Assembly (NCBI GenBank): GCA_014379275.1
Contig: JACMMA010000527.1
Span: 1-9,395 of the forward strand
Origin: Armatimonadota bacterium
Lineage (GTDB): Bacteria; Armatimonadota; Armatimonadia; Armatimonadales; Armatimonadaceae
Reading direction: 5' to 3'
Length of the DNA stretch: 9,395 nt
Made by a program: the position numbers and the translations under genes. Positions 6,617 through 9,395 of the stretch are shown piece by piece. Within the stretch, counting starts at the first letter, position 1, and the number at the start of each line of letters is the position of its first letter. Below the pieces are notes generated by a model. The model was given only the letters and a program-made list of their open reading frames with translations. It was not told the DNA's origin and searched no databases.

Positions 6617-7504
6617 CTAGTCCCATGGTCGCCCGGTCGGTATCTGAATCAGATGGTTCTGCAGCGCCCCTTCCGAAACATCGCGGACGTCTTTCCAACT
6701 CTTGTTCATTCGCTCAAGCGCGCCTTCACTGGTGACGTGACGCCGGACCCAACCCCAGCGATCGCGGGAGCCAACAATCGATGGCGAGGATATGATTTCC
6801 CCCCAAACGACCATCCAAACTTCGGCGTGTGACTGTTCGCGCAGTAGCGTTCCCGGTCGCGGGTAAACGAACCAATTCGAGTTCGTTAAACGTCCGTCCT
6901 CGACAACACGGACTCGGCTCCAGTTATTGTCGAAATATGTCACCGAGCGCACCCAGAACTTGGCATCTCCGAAGATAACATAGACTTCCGGACGATTACT
7001 TTCACGCAGAAGCGTCCCTTCATCGAACGAATAAGTTACGCACCTGTAAGGAGTTCCGCGATAGGTTTTGAAGCCATAACCCTCATAGTTAGACCGGGAG
7101 GTAGCAGACTTCATTTGCCAACGACTCCCGTACTTATCGGCGTTTGCGATCATAGCGACGAGGTTTTCTCGTCCGATCCAAGACACCCCATGCCACTCGA
7201 ACCTCTCCGCGTCGCAGACTATGCGTTCGATTAGTGCTTCCGATTCGGGACCGGGGTCAGATTCACCGAAACAATCGACAAGCTGGCTGGCGACCTCATA
7301 CGGCAAGATCAATTCCCCGAAGCCGTTGCCGTAATCATGCATCCCGTAAACGGTAGCCTTCGCAAACGCTTTGTCGTTGCACCAGAGAGCAATAATTAAA
7401 CAGACCACCGCGAAGAACAGAGACCGTCGGAACGCGTACCGCGGGACGGATTTTCGCGGCGACGAAACTTCCGGTTCGGCAGGCAGATCCAGGCTGATTG
7501 TCAT
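6617..7504 (-). CDS. Hypothetical membrane-anchored/exported protein with two C-terminal repeats
   Basis: I do not recognise a named family for the whole 295-residue protein. Residues 1-28 are polar and basic (RKS, RRS). Residues 29-42 form one hydrophobic segment, followed by A-F-A at 46-48, so it is either a signal anchor or a long signal peptide, with the rest outside the membrane. The C-terminal half holds two related units: GTLLRESNRPEVYVI (163-177) with NNWSRVRVVEDGRL, and GTLLREQSHAEVWMV (218-232) with KSWKDVRDVSEGAL, ending in IPTG. This pattern (G-T-L-L-R, then E-V-Y/W, then W-x-x-V-x-x-V) resembles short repeats in bacterial surface and secreted proteins; the function is not known. 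Sample 60-base lines inside the gene are 45-48% G+C against 67% in glmU, which suggests a different origin or weaker codon selection. A GAGAGG lies 12 bases before the ATG. The gene follows menA by 19 bases and is probably cotranscribed with it. Confidence 0.75.
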   Translation of the reverse strand: MTISLDLPAEPEVSSPRKSVPRYAFRRSLFFAVVCLIIALWCNDKAFAKATVYGMHDYGNGFGELILPYEVASQLVDCFGESDPGPESEALIERIVCDAERFEWHGVSWIGRENLVAMIANADKYGSRWQMKSATSRSNYEGYGFKTYRGTPYRCVTYSFDEGTLLRESNRPEVYVIFGDAKFWVRSVTYFDNNWSRVRVVEDGRLTNSNWFVYPRPGTLLREQSHAEVWMVVWGEIISSPSIVGSRDRWGWVRRHVTSEGALERMNKSWKDVRDVSEGALQNHLIQIPTGRPWD

Positions 7505-7523
7505 GGAAATAGTATACCTCTCG

Positions 7524-8447
7524 CTACGGGCGCGGCGAGACGGCGACGGACAGCGCGTACAGCACGCCGAATAACAGGTGCGATTGCGCGACGAACGGTA
7601 CGTCGCCGGTGCGGTAGCCTTTAAGGAGAACCGGGAGCGTCAGGAGCACCGACAGGCACGCGAGCGGGAGCACGCGCAGGATGACGAGGAGTGCGACGAT
7701 AGCGACCGGGGCGAAAAGCAGGATGGCGTAGAGGACACGGTTTCCTTGTTCGCTCAGCATCGTCGCGACGGTGCGCACCCCCGCCGCCTGGTCGTCGGCG
7801 CGGTCGCGGATGTTGTTCGCGTGGAGAATCGCGTCCACCAGAAACGTCAGCGGCAGGGACAGCAGCGCGATCTGCCCGACCTGTTCCGCCGTGCGGATCG
7901 GGGTCTGGACGCCGTACGCGCCGAGGGTCAGACCGAACCCGAACGACAACATGATCAGCAGATCCCCGAGCGCGTACTGCTTCAATAATGCCGCATACAG
8001 AATCGCCGCGAACGCCCCGAATAGTGCCAGGGGCACGATCAATGTCAGGGTGGACGGCGCGATCAATAAAAGTGTGACCCCGCATATCGCCGCGCCGACC
8101 AGCAAGACCGTCCCGAATCTGAACATTTCCTGCTTGCTGAGTAACCCCTGCGTGAGTACGCCGCTGCCCTGGTCGGGCTTCGTGTCTACGCCGCGGACGA
8201 AATCATAATAATCATTGAACACGTTCCCGGCGAGGTGGGCCAGAGCACCGCCCACGAGAGTCAGGATGAGTGCAGCCAGCGAAACCACTCCCTGACCGTC
8301 CGGAGCGAAATATCCCCGCCCCGCGAGGGCAACGCCGAGGAGAACACTGGCAATACTGGCCGGCAAGGAATACGCGCGGAGGGCCTGTACGTAGGCGGCG
8401 GATTTGGTCGGGGCTTGCGCTCCCGGGGTCAGGGTCGGTGCGGACAT
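7524..8447 (-). CDS. menA: 1,4-dihydroxy-2-naphthoate polyprenyltransferase (UbiA family, MenA)
   Basis: MenA is an integral membrane prenyltransferase that joins an isoprenoid diphosphate to dihydroxynaphthoate, giving demethylmenaquinone for the respiratory chain. The 307-residue protein has about eight hydrophobic segments. Its first Asp-rich motif is N78-DYY-D82-FVRG-VD88, for Mg-diphosphate binding. The second is N211-N212-I-R-D215-RADD219, whose NNIRD form is typical of MenA and not of UbiA or heme O synthase. The N-terminal 15 residues are a polar tail. There is no strong Shine-Dalgarno sequence, only GAAAGAAAG. The gene is divergent from the transglutaminase gene across a 178-base region. 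No other men gene is in the window, so the substrate assignment rests on the motif. Another UbiA-family aromatic acceptor is the alternative. Confidence 0.88.
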   Translation of the reverse strand: MSAPTLTPGAQAPTKSAAYVQALRAYSLPASIASVLLGVALAGRGYFAPDGQGVVSLAALILTLVGGALAHLAGNVFNDYYDFVRGVDTKPDQGSGVLTQGLLSKQEMFRFGTVLLVGAAICGVTLLLIAPSTLTLIVPLALFGAFAAILYAALLKQYALGDLLIMLSFGFGLTLGAYGVQTPIRTAEQVGQIALLSLPLTFLVDAILHANNIRDRADDQAAGVRTVATMLSEQGNRVLYAILLFAPVAIVALLVILRVLPLACLSVLLTLPVLLKGYRTGDVPFVAQSHLLFGVLYALSVAVSPRP

Positions 8448-8470
8448 GGTGTTCGATTGCGCTTTCTTTC

Positions 8471-8476
8471 ACTATA
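8471..8476 (-). promoter_or_regulatory. Possible -10 element for menA
   Basis: The minus strand reads TATAGT (5/6 to TATAAT) 24 bases before the menA ATG. No clear -35 hexamer lies 16-18 bases upstream; that stretch is instead the left arm of an inverted repeat. The call is weak. Confidence 0.3.
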
Positions 8477-8491
8477 CCCAACGCTTCCCCT

Positions 8492-8551
8492 GCGCACCGG
8501 TTCCCGATTGTAGACTCGCCCTGGTCCCGCCCCCATCGGGTTCGGATGCGC
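8492..8551. repeat. Imperfect 17-base inverted repeat in the divergent promoter region
   Basis: Positions 8492-8508 and 8535-8551 are reverse complements at 13 of 17 positions, with perfect outer GCGCA/TGCGC and perfect inner CCCGAT/ATCGGG blocks and a 26-base spacer. The arms fall on the -35 zones of the proposed menA and transglutaminase promoters. It could be an operator for a shared regulator or could form a cruciform or hairpin. Confidence 0.4.
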
Positions 8552-8568
8552 GGCAAAATGGGAACGTA

Positions 8569-8577
8569 TGCTATAAT
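8569..8577 (+). promoter_or_regulatory. Extended -10 promoter for the transglutaminase gene
   Basis: TGCTATAAT is a perfect extended -10. The -35 position is G+C-rich and does not match TTGACA. Transcription would start near 8584, about 40 bases before the ATG at 8626. The same TGC-TA-x-x-T core precedes glmU and the BNR gene. Confidence 0.5.
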
Positions 8578-8625
8578 CACAAAACCAGGGACCGCAACGG
8601 CGCGGCAATTTCAGCAAAAAGAGCG

Positions 8626-9395
8626 ATGCGAACCGTAGCCGAAACCGCGAAAGCGTACTCCCCGCCCGACGTGCCGCCCGCGCCACTGCCCGCCGCACCG
8701 TTCCCACCGGAAACGGTCGCGGTCAACATCGCTCTGCTCCGGGCAACACACTTCGCGAACTATATCTACCAGCGCGGGGCGAGGGAAGTGACCACCTGTC
8801 TTCGCCTCGTGTCTCCCACGGAGCGTGGGTATCAGCGGCTTCTTGCCGAGGAGCTTCGCGCCGCGCCGACGCCGCATTCCACGCCACGGTTCACCGACGA
8901 ATGGGGTAACACCGTGATCGAGATTCACCAGGAGCGGGTGCAGGCACACCAGACACTCGTCGTGGCGTCGTTGATGGAAACCGTGTGCGGGTATAGCAGT
9001 GATGGCCTTCCGGTCCCGACACCGGTCCCGACCGATGCACACGCCGCCCGACCGGCGAGTGACTACCTATCCTTCACGCGGTTGACGACGCCGGATGATA
9101 GCCTCGAACGAGCCGCGCGGGATGTGGCGATAGAGACCAGCGGTTTGCACCCCCTCCCCCGCCTGAAAGCGTTTTCTGATTTTGTCCACCGACAGATGCA
9201 CTTTCAATCGGGGACTACCGGAGTTGGTACCAGTGCCGCAGAAGCGTGGGAGAACAAGCGCGGTGTGTGCCAGGATTACACGCATATCCTGATCACGCTG
9301 TGCCGACTGAACGACATACCCGCGCGCTACATCTCGGGCTGCGTCCCCGGCGAAGGGGTCATGCACGCGTGGACGGAGGCGTGCTTGCCGCACCC
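8626..9395 (+). CDS. Transglutaminase-like cysteine protease-fold protein (3' end beyond window)
   Basis: The frame is open from the ATG at 8626 to the right edge: 256 codons plus two bases, C-terminus missing. A proline-rich stretch (about 13-28) is followed by a beta-rich N-terminal region with LRLVSP at 59-64 and DEWGN at 91-95, which resembles the bacterial transglutaminase N-terminal domain (usual form DYxGN). The core begins near 165. It shows the catalytic Cys as C215 in RGVCQDYTH and the catalytic His as H247 in MHAWTEA; the third residue, Asp, would lie beyond the window. Such proteins are peptidases or amide-processing enzymes of uncertain substrate, often found beside alpha-E and circularly permuted ATP-grasp proteins. 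There is no signal peptide, so it is probably cytoplasmic. GAG lies only 2-3 bases before the ATG, a poor ribosome binding site, so a slightly different start (for example the GTG or CTG codons downstream) cannot be excluded. Confidence 0.85.
   Translation, partial: MRTVAETAKAYSPPDVPPAPLPAAPFPPETVAVNIALLRATHFANYIYQRGAREVTTCLRLVSPTERGYQRLLAEELRAAPTPHSTPRFTDEWGNTVIEIHQERVQAHQTLVVASLMETVCGYSSDGLPVPTPVPTDAHAARPASDYLSFTRLTTPDDSLERAARDVAIETSGLHPLPRLKAFSDFVHRQMHFQSGTTGVGTSAAEAWENKRGVCQDYTHILITLCRLNDIPARYISGCVPGEGVMHAWTEACLPH

Overview
This is a moderately high-GC bacterial chromosome segment (the housekeeping genes look about 60-67% G+C by eye), densely coded and almost entirely on the minus strand. 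The linked genes glmU, prs and pth, together with a menaquinone prenyltransferase (menA), point to a free-living bacterium with a peptidoglycan wall and a menaquinone respiratory chain. The glmU-prs-(x)-pth order is the one known from Firmicutes and several other deep phyla. I lean weakly towards Armatimonadota or a similar phylum, but nothing in the window fixes the lineage.

Layout, left to right. (1) 1-2632 (-): most of a large exported BNR/Asp-box beta-propeller protein, cut by the left window edge, with its own extended -10 promoter. (2) 2797-6461 (-): a compact operon read as glmU, prs, an uncharacterised nucleotidyltransferase and pth. It has a strong sigma-70-type promoter (TTGCCA-17-TGCTATAAT geometry) at 6540-6568, a stem-loop in its short leader, a 4-base ATGA overlap between glmU and prs, and gaps of only 10 and 20 bases further down. 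(3) 6617-8447 (-): menA followed after 19 bases by a hypothetical membrane-anchored or exported protein of clearly lower G+C. (4) 8626-right edge (+): a divergently transcribed transglutaminase-like protein, cut by the right edge.

The central operon joins cell-wall precursor synthesis (UDP-GlcNAc from GlmU), nucleotide precursor synthesis (PRPP from Prs) and translation quality control (peptidyl-tRNA hydrolysis by Pth). The unusual member is the nucleotidyltransferase. In Bacillus subtilis this position between prs and pth holds ctc, the L25-type ribosomal protein gene.

No mobile element, CRISPR array, tRNA or rRNA was seen. I did not find a convincing new defence or biosynthetic system. The points most worth a second look are: the nucleotidyltransferase in the L25 slot; an Asn replacing the expected substrate-binding Lys in the GlmU acetyltransferase domain; the AT-richer repeat protein after menA; and an inverted repeat whose arms cover both -35 zones of the menA/transglutaminase divergent promoters.
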